A stretch of 38,570 bases of DNA from Candidatus Rokuibacteriota bacterium (GCA_003220595.1 QHSZ01000069.1:1-38570), one strand, 5' to 3'. Positions 1-11,154 are shown, counted from the stretch's first letter. Notes: a model not told the origin generated them from the letters alone. Numbers and translations: made by a program.

Positions 1-223
1 GAACCCGACCGAGACCCAGGCGCTGATGCAGCTGATCGTCGGCCTGCGCGAGGAGCGCGGGCTCACGATCCTGGTGGTCGAGCACGACATGGAGCTCGTC
101 ATGGGGATCTCGGACCGGATCGCGGTGCTCGACGACGGGCGCAAGATCGCGGAGGGCAAGCCGCGTGAGATCGCGACGGACCCCGCGGTCGTCGAGGCCT
201 ACCTGGGGAGCGCAGAGGACTAG
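1..223 (+). CDS. livG: Branched-chain amino acid type ABC transporter ATP-binding protein, C-terminal part (5' truncated by window)
   Basis: LTILVVEHDMELVMGISDRIAVLDDGRKIAEGKPREIATDPAVVEAYLGS is the characteristic LivG C-terminus; reading frame open from the window edge. Confidence 0.9.
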   Translation, partial: NPTETQALMQLIVGLREERGLTILVVEHDMELVMGISDRIAVLDDGRKIAEGKPREIATDPAVVEAYLGSAED

Positions 224-230
224 TGCACTA

Positions 231-989
231 GTGGCGGCGACGCTCGAGGTCGCGGACCTCACGGTCTTCTACGGCAAGCGCCGCGCCGTCGAGGGCGTGT
301 CGCTTGCGGTCGGGCCGGGAGAGGTCGTGACGCTGCTCGGCGCCAACGGGAGCGGCAAGTCGACGACCCTCCGGGCGATCTCGGGCCTCGTCCGCCCCGC
401 GCGCGGCCGCATTCTCCTGGACGGGCGCGACGTCACGCAGGCGCCTGCCGACGCCATCGTCGCCGCCGGCGTGAGCCACGTGCCGGAGGGGCGCGAGGTC
501 TTCCCCGAGTTCACGGTGCTCGAGAACCTGCTCGTCGGCGGCCACCGCGTGGCGCGCGGGGCCCTGCCGGCGCGGCTGGAGGGCGCCTTCGAGCTCTTCC
601 CGATCCTCCGCGCGCGCCGGCGTCAGCTCGCCGGGACGCTCTCGGGCGGCGAGCAGCAGATGCTCGCGATCGCCCGCGCGCTGATGACCCGACCGCGCCT
701 GCTGCTGCTCGACGAGCCCTCGCTCGGCCTCGCGCCGATGCTCGCGCGTGAGATCTTCCGCACGCTCGCGCGGATCAACGCGACCGGCGTGGCCGTGCTC
801 CTCGTGGAGCAGAACGCGCGGCGGGCGCTCCGCCTCGCCGCGCGCGGCTACGTGCTCGAGACGGGCCGCGTCGCGGCGGCGGGAACGAGCCGCGAGCTCG
901 CCGCCGACGCGCGCGTCCGCTCCGCCTACTTGGGCCTCGGGCAGACCGCCGCGCCGCCTTGTGCAGGCTCGGCGGGTTCTCTAGGATGA
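231..989 (+). CDS. livF: Branched-chain amino acid type ABC transporter ATP-binding protein LivF
   Basis: Walker A GANGSGKST, signature LSGGEQQM, Walker B LLLLDEPSLGLAP; GTG start at 231 favoured over the longer ORF start at 165, which overlaps livG. Confidence 0.88.
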   Translation: MAATLEVADLTVFYGKRRAVEGVSLAVGPGEVVTLLGANGSGKSTTLRAISGLVRPARGRILLDGRDVTQAPADAIVAAGVSHVPEGREVFPEFTVLENLLVGGHRVARGALPARLEGAFELFPILRARRRQLAGTLSGGEQQMLAIARALMTRPRLLLLDEPSLGLAPMLAREIFRTLARINATGVAVLLVEQNARRALRLAARGYVLETGRVAAAGTSRELAADARVRSAYLGLGQTAAPPCAGSAGSLG

Positions 990-2275
990 TGCCCATGCTG
1001 GCGATGTGGGAGCCCGAGTTCGAGGCGCTCGAGCGTGAGCCGCTCGAGCGGCTCGTCCTCGAGCGCATGCGGACGACGCTCGAGCGCGCGCTCGGCAACC
1101 CCGCGTACGCCCGTCGCCTCGGCGGCGCGCGCCCGGAGGACGTGAAGGGGCCGGAGGACTGGCGACGGCTCCCACTCCTCACCAAGGCGGAGCTGCGCGA
1201 CGCCTATCCCTTCGGCCTCGCCTGCGGGGGCGACCGCGGTTACCGCCGCATCCACATGTCGAGCGGGACGACGGGCAATCCGATCCTCAACCCCTACACG
1301 GCGGCCGACGTCGAGCAGTGGGGCACGGTCATGGCGCGCTGCTACGTGGCCGCGGGCGTCGCCGCGCGGGACGTCGTCCAGATCACGCCGTCCTTCGGCC
1401 TGTTCACGGGCGGCTTCGGCTTCCACTACGGGGCCGAGCGGCTCGGCGCGATGGTCGTCCCGACGGGCGCCGGGCGCACGTCGCTCCAGCTGCGGCTCAT
1501 GCGCGACCTCAGGGCGACCGTCGTGGCGGCGATCGCGACCTACCCGCTGCGCCTCATCGAGGTGGCGCGCGCGGAGGGGTTCGACCTCACCACGCTCTCG
1601 ATCCGCGTCGGGATCTTCGGCTCGGAGATGTGGTCCGACGAGCTCCGGGCGCGCATCGAGCGCGAGCTCCGCATCCGTGCCTTCGACATCATCGGCATGA
1701 CCGAGACGGGGGGGCCGGGGATGGGGATCGACTGCGCCGCGCGCGCCGGCATCCACGTCTGGGAGGACCACTTCCATGTGGAGATCGTCGAGCCGCTGAC
1801 GGGCTCGCCCGTGCCCGACGGGACGGAGGGCGAGCTCGTCGTCTCGACGCTCACGCGCGAGGGGCTCCCGCTCGTGCGCTACCGCACCCACGACCTCACG
1901 CGCGTGCTCGCGCGCTCGCGGTGCGACTGCGGGCGGACGGCGCTCCGCCTGGACCGCCTGCGCGGGCGCACCGACGACATGGTGATCTTCAAGGGCGTGA
2001 ACTTCTACCCGCGCCAGATCGAGACCGTCCTGCTGCGCCAGCCCGGGGCGAGCCACGAGTATCAGGTCGTCCTCGACGGCGAGGGCGGCGGCGAGCGTCT
2101 GAGCGTGCTCCTCGAGGTTGAGCCCGGCTGCGACCCCGGGATCGCCGCGCGCATCGGGCGCGAGCTCCACGATCTCCTCGCGCTCTCGCCGGAGGTGCGC
2201 CTGCTGAAGCTCGGCGAGCTCGAGCGGCCCCAGGGCAAGGCCGTGCGCGTGGTGGATCGCCGCACCGTCCGGTGA
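986..2275 (+). CDS. Phenylacetate-CoA ligase-like adenylate-forming enzyme (PaaK family)
   Basis: SSGTTGNP motif, IGMTETGGPGMGIDC, YRTHDLTR, RGRTDDMVIFKGVNFYPRQIE; ATGA overlap with the preceding livF stop. Confidence 0.85.
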   Translation: MMPMLAMWEPEFEALEREPLERLVLERMRTTLERALGNPAYARRLGGARPEDVKGPEDWRRLPLLTKAELRDAYPFGLACGGDRGYRRIHMSSGTTGNPILNPYTAADVEQWGTVMARCYVAAGVAARDVVQITPSFGLFTGGFGFHYGAERLGAMVVPTGAGRTSLQLRLMRDLRATVVAAIATYPLRLIEVARAEGFDLTTLSIRVGIFGSEMWSDELRARIERELRIRAFDIIGMTETGGPGMGIDCAARAGIHVWEDHFHVEIVEPLTGSPVPDGTEGELVVSTLTREGLPLVRYRTHDLTRVLARSRCDCGRTALRLDRLRGRTDDMVIFKGVNFYPRQIETVLLRQPGASHEYQVVLDGEGGGERLSVLLEVEPGCDPGIAARIGRELHDLLALSPEVRLLKLGELERPQGKAVRVVDRRTVR

Positions 2276-3447
2276 CGCGGCCCCTCGACGGCCTCACCGT
2301 CCTGGCGCTCGAGCAGGCGACGGTCCTGCCGTTCCTCACGTACCGGCTCGCGTGCGACGGCGCCCGCGTGATCCGCGTCGAGAGCCCCGAGCGCCCGGAC
2401 CCGAACCGCTTCGTCGGCGACGACGTCCTCGGCGACCCCGGCATGCGGAGCTATTTCCTGCCCAACAACTGCGGCAAGGAGGCGATCACGCTGAACCTCG
2501 CGGAGGCCGAGGGACGCGCGATCCTCCGGGCGTTGATCGCGGCGCTCCGCGTGGACGTCTTCGCCACGAACCAGCGGGCGCGGAGCTATGCGCGCCTCGG
2601 CGTCGACGACGCCACCCTCCGCGCGGCGCGGCCGGACCTGATCTGGCTCGGCATCACGGGGTTCGGGCCCGACCACGACGAGGCCGCCTACGACCCGATC
2701 CTCCAGGCGCGCGCCGGCTTCATGGAGCTCACCGGCGAGCCCGACGGCCCGCCGACGGCATTCGGCCTGCCGATGGTCGACCTCGGCGCCGCCGAGCACG
2801 GCTACGGCGAGATCATGAAGGCGCTCTACCGCCGGGCCGTCACGGGCGAGGGGGCGCGGATCGACCTCTCGATGCTGCGCAGCGCCGTGTCGTGGATGGC
2901 GAGCCCCCTCCTCCTGGCGGCGAGCCTCGGCGAGCGGATCACGCGCAAGGGGAACAGCCACCAGTTCTTCGCGCCGGTCTCGGTCTTTGCGACGCGCGAC
3001 GGCTACGTGTACGTCGCCGTCGGCGGCGACCTCCAGTGGGCAGCGCTCGAGAAGCTCCCGGGGTTCGAGACGCTCGCCAGCCCGGCATACGCGACGAACG
3101 CCGGCCGGATCGCCGACGCGCCGCACCTCGAGCGTGAGCTCGGCGAGCGCTTCGCGGGCCTCGCCACCGAGGAGGCGCTCGCGCTGCTCCAGGGCGCGGG
3201 GGTGCCCGTCGCGCGCGTCAACACGCTCGCCGACGTCGTCGCCGACCCGCTGGTGGCGCCGCGGCTCCAGCGCGTCACCGACCCGCGCACGGGCCTCGCG
3301 GTCGTGCTGCCGGCGCCGCCCGCCAGCGACCCGCCGCCGCTCGCGTTCCCGCCGCGGCTCGGCGAGCACAACGAGCGGATCTACGGCGAGGCGCTCGGCT
3401 ACCCGCCCGAACGGCTCGCGGACCTCCGCCAGCGTCGGGTAATCTAA
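2272..3447 (+). CDS. CaiB/BaiF-type (family III) CoA-transferase
   Basis: [34 protein letters not shown]-terminus and [35 protein letters not shown] core; GTGA overlap with upstream gene. Confidence 0.9.
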   Translation: MTRPLDGLTVLALEQATVLPFLTYRLACDGARVIRVESPERPDPNRFVGDDVLGDPGMRSYFLPNNCGKEAITLNLAEAEGRAILRALIAALRVDVFATNQRARSYARLGVDDATLRAARPDLIWLGITGFGPDHDEAAYDPILQARAGFMELTGEPDGPPTAFGLPMVDLGAAEHGYGEIMKALYRRAVTGEGARIDLSMLRSAVSWMASPLLLAASLGERITRKGNSHQFFAPVSVFATRDGYVYVAVGGDLQWAALEKLPGFETLASPAYATNAGRIADAPHLERELGERFAGLATEEALALLQGAGVPVARVNTLADVVADPLVAPRLQRVTDPRTGLAVVLPAPPASDPPPLAFPPRLGEHNERIYGEALGYPPERLADLRQRRVI

Positions 3448-3455
3448 GGGGGCCC

Positions 3456-4604
3456 ATGCGGGACCTCTTCTACCTGACCGACGACCAGCGGGCCATCCGC
3501 GACCTCGCCCGAAAGCTCGCGCGTGAGCGGATCGCCCCGCACGCCGCGCGCTACGACGAGGCCGAGGCGTACCCCGAGGACTCGATGCGCGCCATCCTCG
3601 AGTCCGGGCTCTTCGGCATCTGGGTGCCCGAGGAGTACGGGGGCAACGACCTCGGCTGCCTCGCGCTCTCGCTCGTCGCCGAGGAGATCGCCTGGGCGTG
3701 CGCGGCGACGGCCACGCAGTACCTCGACCAGCCGCTCGGCGGGCTGCCGATTCTCCTGTCGGGCACGGCGGAGCAGAAGAAGAAGTACCTGCCGCGGCTC
3801 GCGACGGGCGAGCTGCTGGCGGCCTACTCGCTGTCCGAGCCAGGCGCCGGCTCGGACGCTGCCGGCCTCAAGACCACCGCGGCGCGGAGGGGCGACCGCT
3901 ACGTCCTGAACGGCTCCAAGCAGTGGTGCACGAACGGCGACCACGCCGACGTCATCACCGTCTTCGCGACCGTCGACCCGAAGAAGCGCGCCAAGGGCGT
4001 CACCGCCTTCCTCGTCGAGAAGGGGATGCCGGGCTTCGCGGTCGGCAAGAAAGAGAAGAAGATGGGCATTCGCGCCTCGCCCACCGTGGCGCTCCACTTC
4101 ACCGACTGCGAGGTGCCCGTCGAGCAGCGGCTCGGCGCGGAGGGCGAGGGGTTCACGCTCGCGATGAGGACGCTCGACATGACGCGGCCGGCCACCGGCG
4201 CGATGGCGGTCGGCATCGGCCAAGCGGCGCTCGACGCGGCGGTGGGCTACGCGAAGGAGCGGCAGCAGTTCGGTCAGGCGATCGCGAGCTTCCAGGGGAT
4301 CCAGTTCATGCTCGCCGACATGGCGATGCTCGTGCACAGCGCCCGGCTCATGGTCCACCACGCGGCGCGCCAGGTGGACGCGGGGATCACGGGCAACACC
4401 TACGAGGCGTCCATGGCCAAGTGCTGGGCGGCCGACGCGGCCATGAAGGTCGCGACCGACGCGATCCAGGTCTTCGGCGGCTACGGCTACACGCGCGAGT
4501 TCCCCGTCGAGCGCTTCTTCCGCGACGCGAAGATCATGCAGATCTACGAGGGCACCAGCCAGATCCAGCGCATCGTCATCGCGCGCGAGCTGCTGGGCTC
4601 GTAG
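3456..4604 (+). CDS. Acyl-CoA dehydrogenase
   Basis: [60 protein letters not shown]. Confidence 0.93.
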   Translation: MRDLFYLTDDQRAIRDLARKLARERIAPHAARYDEAEAYPEDSMRAILESGLFGIWVPEEYGGNDLGCLALSLVAEEIAWACAATATQYLDQPLGGLPILLSGTAEQKKKYLPRLATGELLAAYSLSEPGAGSDAAGLKTTAARRGDRYVLNGSKQWCTNGDHADVITVFATVDPKKRAKGVTAFLVEKGMPGFAVGKKEKKMGIRASPTVALHFTDCEVPVEQRLGAEGEGFTLAMRTLDMTRPATGAMAVGIGQAALDAAVGYAKERQQFGQAIASFQGIQFMLADMAMLVHSARLMVHHAARQVDAGITGNTYEASMAKCWAADAAMKVATDAIQVFGGYGYTREFPVERFFRDAKIMQIYEGTSQIQRIVIARELLGS

Positions 4605-4639
4605 CGCTGCTCGTTGAACATGGGGGCCCCGACAGGCTC

Positions 4640-5404
4640 TTAGCCGACCGCCAGCCTTTCGTACAGCGCGCTGAGGATCTCCGCGATCGCCGCGGACGCC
4701 CACAGGTCGAAGAAGGGCGAGGCCTGCATGGTCACGAACTCCCGCATCTGGCGCTCCTGCGTCTGCGCCGGCGTCTCGCCGGGTCGCGCCGCCTGCTGGT
4801 GTGAGCGGATGCGGTCCTTGTGATAGATGGCGGGGTACTCGACGTAGCGGTGGAGCTCCTGGAAGTCCTTCGTGTAGAACACCGCGACCGGGAGCGACGC
4901 CCACTCCCCGCCGTTCTTCTTGTTCATGAACTCGAGCATGAGGTCGTGGTTGGCGTCGGGGGCGACGGCGGGGTCGGGGCGCCGCGTGCCGAGGATCTTC
5001 TTGCCGTCGCGGTTGAAGATCCGCAGCTCCATCCCGCCCGCCTCGGCGAGCCGCGCCAGGACGGGCACGTCGCGACGGCAGTCCGAGGACCAGTCCTCGG
5101 AGAGCACGAGAATCTTCGCGGGCCCGTTGGGCTGCGCGACGAGCCACTTGATGGCGGCCGTGTGCTCCTCCGTCAGACGCGCCCGGGCGTAGCGTTCGCG
5201 GAGGATGGCGCTGTTGTCCTTGCGCGGCGCGCCGAGCGACCCGCCGTCGGGGACATAGCTGCCAAAGGCCTCGCGGGCGAGGTTCTCGGGGCTGCCAGCG
5301 TACTTCAGGTACTGGTCGAAGGTCATGCCCTTCGCGAATCGCTGGGGAGTGACGACGCTCGTGGCCACGCTCTCCTCCTCGGGGTCCTTCGGACCCGTGC
5401 CCAT
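4640..5404 (-). CDS. Thioredoxin-fold protein (Thioredoxin_9-like), monothiol variant
   Basis: ILVLSEDWSSDCRRDVPVLARLAE plus cis-Pro-like segment ASLPVAVFYT; start placed at MGTGPKDPEEES rather than the longer ORF start at 5896, which would overlap the divergent gene. Confidence 0.7.
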   Translation of the reverse strand: MGTGPKDPEEESVATSVVTPQRFAKGMTFDQYLKYAGSPENLAREAFGSYVPDGGSLGAPRKDNSAILRERYARARLTEEHTAAIKWLVAQPNGPAKILVLSEDWSSDCRRDVPVLARLAEAGGMELRIFNRDGKKILGTRRPDPAVAPDANHDLMLEFMNKKNGGEWASLPVAVFYTKDFQELHRYVEYPAIYHKDRIRSHQQAARPGETPAQTQERQMREFVTMQASPFFDLWASAAIAEILSALYERLAVG

Positions 5405-5441
5405 AGATTCGCTCCGCTCGCCCGGCTGCGCAATCTCGACG

Positions 5442-5447
5442 TATAAT
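5442..5447 (+). promoter_or_regulatory. Putative -10 box (TATAAT) upstream of the SBP gene; no recognisable -35
   Basis: Exact TATAAT 25 bp before the start codon in the divergent intergenic region. Confidence 0.4.
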
Positions 5448-5471
5448 CGCGCCCCAAGAGGGGGCTGCTCA

Positions 5472-6755
5472 ATGGCGAAGACCCGACTGAGCCGTCGCGC
5501 GTTCCTCCGATCCACCGCGGCCGGCGCGGCCGTGCTCGGCTTCCCGCTGCCGCTCCGCGCGCAGCCGAAGACGTTCAAGATCGGCGCGATCCATCCTGTG
5601 ACCGGCCCGCTCGCCGAGCCCGGGCAGGCCTGCCGCCTCGGGGCGCAGATGGCGGCGGACGCGATCAACGCCGCCGGCGGCATCAAGTCCAAGGGTGGCC
5701 TCAAGCTCGAGCTGCTGCTCGGCGACACGCAGACCAAGCCCGAGAACGGGCGCGTCGAGGCCGAGCGCGCCGTCGGCCAGGGCGCCCAGATGCTGCTCGG
5801 ATCCTTCGACTCCGGCTCGACCAACTCGATGGTGTCGGTCGCGCAGCAGAAGCGCGTGCCCCTTCTCGTGGACATCGCCGCCGCCGACCCGATCACGGCG
5901 AACGTCGCGAAGTCGGTGAAGGAGGGCCAGCAGAAGGTCCAGTACGTTTACCGGAACTTCCCGACGGGCTCGAGCTTCGGACGGAACGCCGTCCAGTACT
6001 TCACCGAGATCTTCAAGGAGGCGAGCGTCTCGCCGAAGCGCGTCGTGCTCATGCACGCCAACGACCTCTTCGGCACGAACCAGATGCGGGGCTTCAAGGC
6101 GGCGTGGGAGGCGGCGAAGCCGTCGTGGGAGATCGTCGAGATCATCCCGTGGCCGGAGCCGCCGTCGGACCTCTCGACGGAAGTCTCGCGCGCGAAGGCG
6201 CTCAAGCCCGACGTCCTCGCGCCGATCACGCGGCCGGCCTCCGCGCAGCTCCTGCTCCCCGAGATCCGCAAGCAGCGCGTCGAGCTCATGGGCATCGTCG
6301 GCCCGGGAAGCCCCGGGCTCTACGAGGCGGGCCAGTTCGCGGTGCTCAAGGAGGATCTCGAGTACGTCATGACGAGCGTGCCGTGGCCGAGCTTCAAGAA
6401 CCCGCGCACGCTCGCGGTCGCCGAGGAGTACGCCAAGCGCACGGAGCGGGAGACCGGCCGGCGGAGGACCTTCGACACGAACTCGGGCTACTCGTACGAC
6501 GCCATGTTCCTCATCGCCGACATCCTCGAGCGCGCCGCGACGCTCGGCGACCCGGACGCCATCGTCGAGGCGATGCGGAAGACGCGCTTCGCGGGCGGGC
6601 TCATGCAGTACGGCGGACCGATCCTCTTCAATGAGATCGGCGACAACCCGAACGCCATCGCCACGATGATCCAGATCCTGGGCCAGAAGCCCGTCGCCGT
6701 CTGGCCCAAGGCCGCGGCGCTGCAGAAGTTCGTCTTCCCTCGGCCCAAGGCGTAG
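5472..6755 (+). CDS. livK: ABC transporter substrate-binding protein, LivK/periplasmic binding type I family, Tat-type signal
   Basis: MAKTRLSRRAFLRSTAAGAAVLGFPLPLRAQ signal (RRAFLR); FKIGAIHPVTGPLAEPGQ; gene order SBP-H-M-G-F. Confidence 0.88.
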   Translation: MAKTRLSRRAFLRSTAAGAAVLGFPLPLRAQPKTFKIGAIHPVTGPLAEPGQACRLGAQMAADAINAAGGIKSKGGLKLELLLGDTQTKPENGRVEAERAVGQGAQMLLGSFDSGSTNSMVSVAQQKRVPLLVDIAAADPITANVAKSVKEGQQKVQYVYRNFPTGSSFGRNAVQYFTEIFKEASVSPKRVVLMHANDLFGTNQMRGFKAAWEAAKPSWEIVEIIPWPEPPSDLSTEVSRAKALKPDVLAPITRPASAQLLLPEIRKQRVELMGIVGPGSPGLYEAGQFAVLKEDLEYVMTSVPWPSFKNPRTLAVAEEYAKRTERETGRRRTFDTNSGYSYDAMFLIADILERAATLGDPDAIVEAMRKTRFAGGLMQYGGPILFNEIGDNPNAIATMIQILGQKPVAVWPKAAALQKFVFPRPKA

Positions 6756-6769
6756 GATTACCGAGCGCG

Positions 6770-7633
6770 TTGCTCCTCCTGCAGGGCGCGCTCAGCGGGG
6801 TGCTGTTCGGGGGCGTCTATAGCCTCATGGCGGTGGGCCTCACGCTGATCTTCGGCGTGATGCGCGTCGTGAACTTCGCCCACGGCGACATGATGGTCTG
6901 GGGGATGTACCTCGCGTTCCTGCTCGCGACGGGCGCGGGCGTGGACCCCTACCTCGCGTTCGTCGTCTGCGCGGCGGCGCTCTTCGTCCTCGGCTTCGCC
7001 GTCCAGCGCGCGCTCGTCGACCGCATCCTCGCGGCCCCGCACGAGATGCAGATCCTCCTGATGCTCGGCGTCGCCCTCGTGCTCGAGAACCTGGCGCTGG
7101 TCGCCTTCGGGCCGGAGCCGACGCGCGTCCGCTCCCCGCTCTCGGAGGCGACGATCTGGCTCGGGCCCGTGTTCGTGGACGTGGCGCGGCTCGTGGCCTT
7201 CGGCGTCGCGAGCGCCCTGACCCTCGCGCTCTACCTCTTCCTGTTCCGCACCGACCTCGGCCGCACGATGCGGGCGGCGGCGGACAACACGTACGGCGCG
7301 CTCGTGATCGGCACCGATGTGCGCCGGGTCTACGCGGTCGCCTTCGGCGTGGGCGCCGCGTGTGTGGGCGCGGCCGGCGCGCTCGTCGCACCGATCCTGC
7401 CGTTCCAGCCGCCGACCGGGCTCTCGCTCTCGGTCACGTCCTTCAACATCGTGATCATCGGGGGTATGGGGAGCCTGCTCGGCGCGTTCGTCGGCGGCCT
7501 CCTCGTGTCCGTCGCCGAGTCGCTCGGCGCCGTGTTCCTCAAGCCCTCGCTCAAGGAGCTGTTCAGCTTTTCGCTCCTGATCCTGATCCTCCTGGTCCGC
7601 CCCGCGGGGCTCTTCGGGCGCCGCGCCTCGTGA
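6770..7633 (+). CDS. livH: Branched-chain amino acid type ABC transporter permease LivH
   Basis: GVLFGGVYSLMAVGLTLIFGVMRVVNFAHGDMM; IVIIGGMGSLLGAFVGGLL; TTG start. Confidence 0.93.
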   Translation: MLLLQGALSGVLFGGVYSLMAVGLTLIFGVMRVVNFAHGDMMVWGMYLAFLLATGAGVDPYLAFVVCAAALFVLGFAVQRALVDRILAAPHEMQILLMLGVALVLENLALVAFGPEPTRVRSPLSEATIWLGPVFVDVARLVAFGVASALTLALYLFLFRTDLGRTMRAAADNTYGALVIGTDVRRVYAVAFGVGAACVGAAGALVAPILPFQPPTGLSLSVTSFNIVIIGGMGSLLGAFVGGLLVSVAESLGAVFLKPSLKELFSFSLLILILLVRPAGLFGRRAS

Positions 7634-8577
7634 GGTGGCTCGGCGCGCTCGCCGTGCTGGTGCTGCTGGCGCTGCCGGCGGTGCTCGGCTCCTACGCGAC
7701 GACGATCCTCATCCTGGTCTTCTTCTACGGCTTTCTCGGCCAGGCCTGGAACATCGTCGGCGGCTACGCGGGCCAGCTCTCGGTGGGCCACGCGGCCTTC
7801 GTCGGGATCGGCGGCTACACCGCGGCGATGCTCTCGCTCGAGTGGGGCATCACGCCGTGGATCGGGATGTTCGTGGGGGGCGCGCTCGCGGCAGTCCTCG
7901 GCGCGGTCATCGGCTATCTCGGGTTCCGCTTCGGCCTGCGCGGGTTCTACTTCGTTCTGCTGACGGTGGCGTTCGCCGAAATCTGCCGCATCGCCGTGTC
8001 GAACGTCGACGCCGTCGGCGGCGCCCTCGGCCTCTACATCACGTTCACCGGCGACCCGCGCCAGTTCCAGTTCCAGGACGGCCGCGTCTACTACTACATC
8101 GCGCTCGCGCTGATGCTGGCGGCGACGGGCGTGGTCGCGCTCCTCGAGCGCCGGCGCTTCGGGATCTACCTCGCGGCGATCCGCGAGGACGAGAGCGCCG
8201 CCGAGGCGCTCGGCGTCGACACGTTCAAGTACAAGATGCTCGCCATGGTCGTGTCGTCCTTCCTGACGGGGCTCGGCGGCACCTTCTACGCGTTCTACCT
8301 GTTCTCGCTCCAGCCGAACGCGATGTTCGGCATCCCGCTCTCGGTCGAGATCATCCTGCGGCCCATCGTCGGCGGGGCGGGCACGCTGCTCGGTCCGATC
8401 CTGGGCTCGTTCATGCTCACGCCGCTCGGGGAGCTGTCGCGCCTCTACTTCGGCCAGGGTGGCCACCACGGGCTCCACCTCGTCGCGTACGGGGTGCTCC
8501 TGATCGCGGTCGTGCTCTTCCTGCCCCAGGGCGCCTACCCGTACCTGCGACGGTTTTTCGTCGGGTCGCGCCCGTGA
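7630..8577 (+). CDS. livM: Branched-chain amino acid type ABC transporter permease LivM
   Basis: GQAWNIVGGYAGQLSVGHAAFVGIGGYTAAML; LGVDTFKYKMLAMVVSSFLTGLGGTFYAFY; GTGA overlap with livH. Confidence 0.92.
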   Translation: MRWLGALAVLVLLALPAVLGSYATTILILVFFYGFLGQAWNIVGGYAGQLSVGHAAFVGIGGYTAAMLSLEWGITPWIGMFVGGALAAVLGAVIGYLGFRFGLRGFYFVLLTVAFAEICRIAVSNVDAVGGALGLYITFTGDPRQFQFQDGRVYYYIALALMLAATGVVALLERRRFGIYLAAIREDESAAEALGVDTFKYKMLAMVVSSFLTGLGGTFYAFYLFSLQPNAMFGIPLSVEIILRPIVGGAGTLLGPILGSFMLTPLGELSRLYFGQGGHHGLHLVAYGVLLIAVVLFLPQGAYPYLRRFFVGSRP

Positions 8578-9298
8578 CGGCGGCGCTGCTGGACGTCACG
8601 GGGCTGTCGAAGCGGTTCGGCGGTCTCCAGGCGATCTCCGACCTCGCGCTCCGCGTGGGTGAGGGCGAGATCGTCGCGCTCATCGGCCCGAACGGCGCGG
8701 GCAAGACGACCGCGTTCGGCCTGATCTCCGGGTTCCTCACACCGGACGCGGGCGCGATCCATTTCCGCGGCCGGTCGATCACGGGTCTGCCGCCCCACCG
8801 GGTGTGCGCGCTCGGGCTGGCGCGGACGTTCCAGATCATGCGGCCGTTCCCGCGGCTCTCGGTGCTGCGCAACGTGATGATCGGCGCGCTCGGGCGCCAC
8901 GCCGATCCCCGCGCGGCCGCGGCGCGGGCGGGCGCCGTGCTCGAGGAGCTCGGGCTCGCGGCCAAGGCCGCCGAGCCCGCCGGGAGCCTCACCCTGTCCG
9001 AGCGCAAGCGGCTCGAGCTGGCGAAGGCGCTCGCGACCGAGCCCGTGCTGCTCCTCCTCGACGAGGTGATGTCCGGGCTCACCGACCGCGAGACGGAGCG
9101 GCTCGTCGGCGAGGTCCGGGCGATCAACGCGCGCGGGGTGGCGATTCTCCTGATCGAGCACGTGATGCGGGCCGTGATGTCCCTGGCCCAGCGCGTCGTC
9201 GTCCTCGACTACGGGGAGCGAATCGCCGAGGGCCGGCCGGAGGAGGTCGCGAACGACCCGCGCGTGATCGAGGCGTATCTCGGGGACGAGCGCCTCTG

Positions 9299-9299
<1 letters not shown>
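8574..9299 (+). CDS. livG: Branched-chain amino acid type ABC transporter ATP-binding protein LivG
   Basis: LIGPNGAGKTTAFGLISGF, LARTFQIMRPFPRLSVLRNVMIGAL, ILLIEHVMRAVMSLAQRVVVLDYGERIAEG. Confidence 0.92.
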
Positions 9300-10012
<713 letters not shown>

Positions 10013-10077
10013 GGGGGCCCGCGCGGGGCGCGTGCCCGTCCTCCACGCGTCGCGCGGCTGCTATATACTCCTAGCCG

Positions 10078-11154
10078 ATGACGAGCCCGATCATCACCGA
10101 AGCGGTCCGGACGCTGATCGAGCGGCGCGACCTCACGCGCATCGAGGCCGCCGCGGCGATGGAGGCGATCATGTCCGGCGCGGCGACGAACGCGCAGATC
10201 GCCGCGTTCTTGACGGCGCTCCGGATGAAGGGCGAGACCGTCGAGGAGCTGATCGGATTCGCCCAGGTGATGCGCCAGAAGGCCGTCCGCGTGCGGACGC
10301 GGACGGACGAGGTCGCCGGGCTCACGGGCACCGACCGCGACGTGCTCATCGACACCTGCGGCACCGGCGGGGACGCGACCGGCACCTTCAACGTCTCGAC
10401 GGCGACGGCGTTCGTCGTCGCCGGCGCGGGGCTCCGCGTCGCCAAGCACGGCAATCGCTCGGTCTCCTCGCTCTGCGGCTCGGCCGACGTGGTCGAGACG
10501 CTCGGCATCAACCTCGAGCTCACGCCGCAGAAGGTCGGCCGCTGCATCGACGAGGTCGGCCTCGGCTTCCTCTACGCGCCCCTCCTGCACACGGCGATGA
10601 AGCACGTGATGGCCGCGCGTCGCGAGATGGGCGTGCGCACGGTGTTCAACATGCTCGGCCCGCTCACGAACCCGGCCGGCGCCAACGCGCAGGTGATCGG
10701 CGTCTACGCCGCCGCCCTCACCGAGCCCCTCGCGCGTGTCCTCGCGGAGCTCGGCACGCACCGGGCCTTCGTCGTCCACGGCGCCGACGGCCTCGACGAG
10801 ATCTCCAACACCGGCGAGAGCCGGATCTCGGAGGTGCGCGAGGGGGTCGTCCGCACCACCACCGTGCGGCCCGAGGACTTCGGGATGCCGCGCGCCTCGA
10901 TCGGCGACCTCCGCGGCGGCGACCGCGAGCAGAACGCCGAGATCATCCGCGCCATCCTCGCCGGCGAGCCCGGGCCCAGGCGCGACATCGTCCTCATGAA
11001 CGCCTCCGCCGCGCTCGTGGCGGGCGGCCGGGCGCGCGACCCGAAAGAGGGCGTGGAGCTGGGGGCCCGCTCGATCGACACGGGCGCCGCCCGCGGCACG
11101 CTCGAGCGCCTCATCGCGGTCTCGCAGGAGCTCGGGCAGGAGAGCGGCGCGTGA
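10078..11154 (+). CDS. trpD: Anthranilate phosphoribosyltransferase
   Basis: DTCGTGGDATGTFNVSTATAFVVAGAGLRVAKHGNRSVSSLCGSADVVETLG; FNMLGPLTNPA. Confidence 0.93.
   Translation: MTSPIITEAVRTLIERRDLTRIEAAAAMEAIMSGAATNAQIAAFLTALRMKGETVEELIGFAQVMRQKAVRVRTRTDEVAGLTGTDRDVLIDTCGTGGDATGTFNVSTATAFVVAGAGLRVAKHGNRSVSSLCGSADVVETLGINLELTPQKVGRCIDEVGLGFLYAPLLHTAMKHVMAARREMGVRTVFNMLGPLTNPAGANAQVIGVYAAALTEPLARVLAELGTHRAFVVHGADGLDEISNTGESRISEVREGVVRTTTVRPEDFGMPRASIGDLRGGDREQNAEIIRAILAGEPGPRRDIVLMNASAALVAGGRARDPKEGVELGARSIDTGAARGTLERLIAVSQELGQESGA

Noticed and set aside
4605-4639. Terminator hairpin between the convergent ACAD and thioredoxin-like genes
   Set aside because: No convincing stem with U-tract seen in this short gap.
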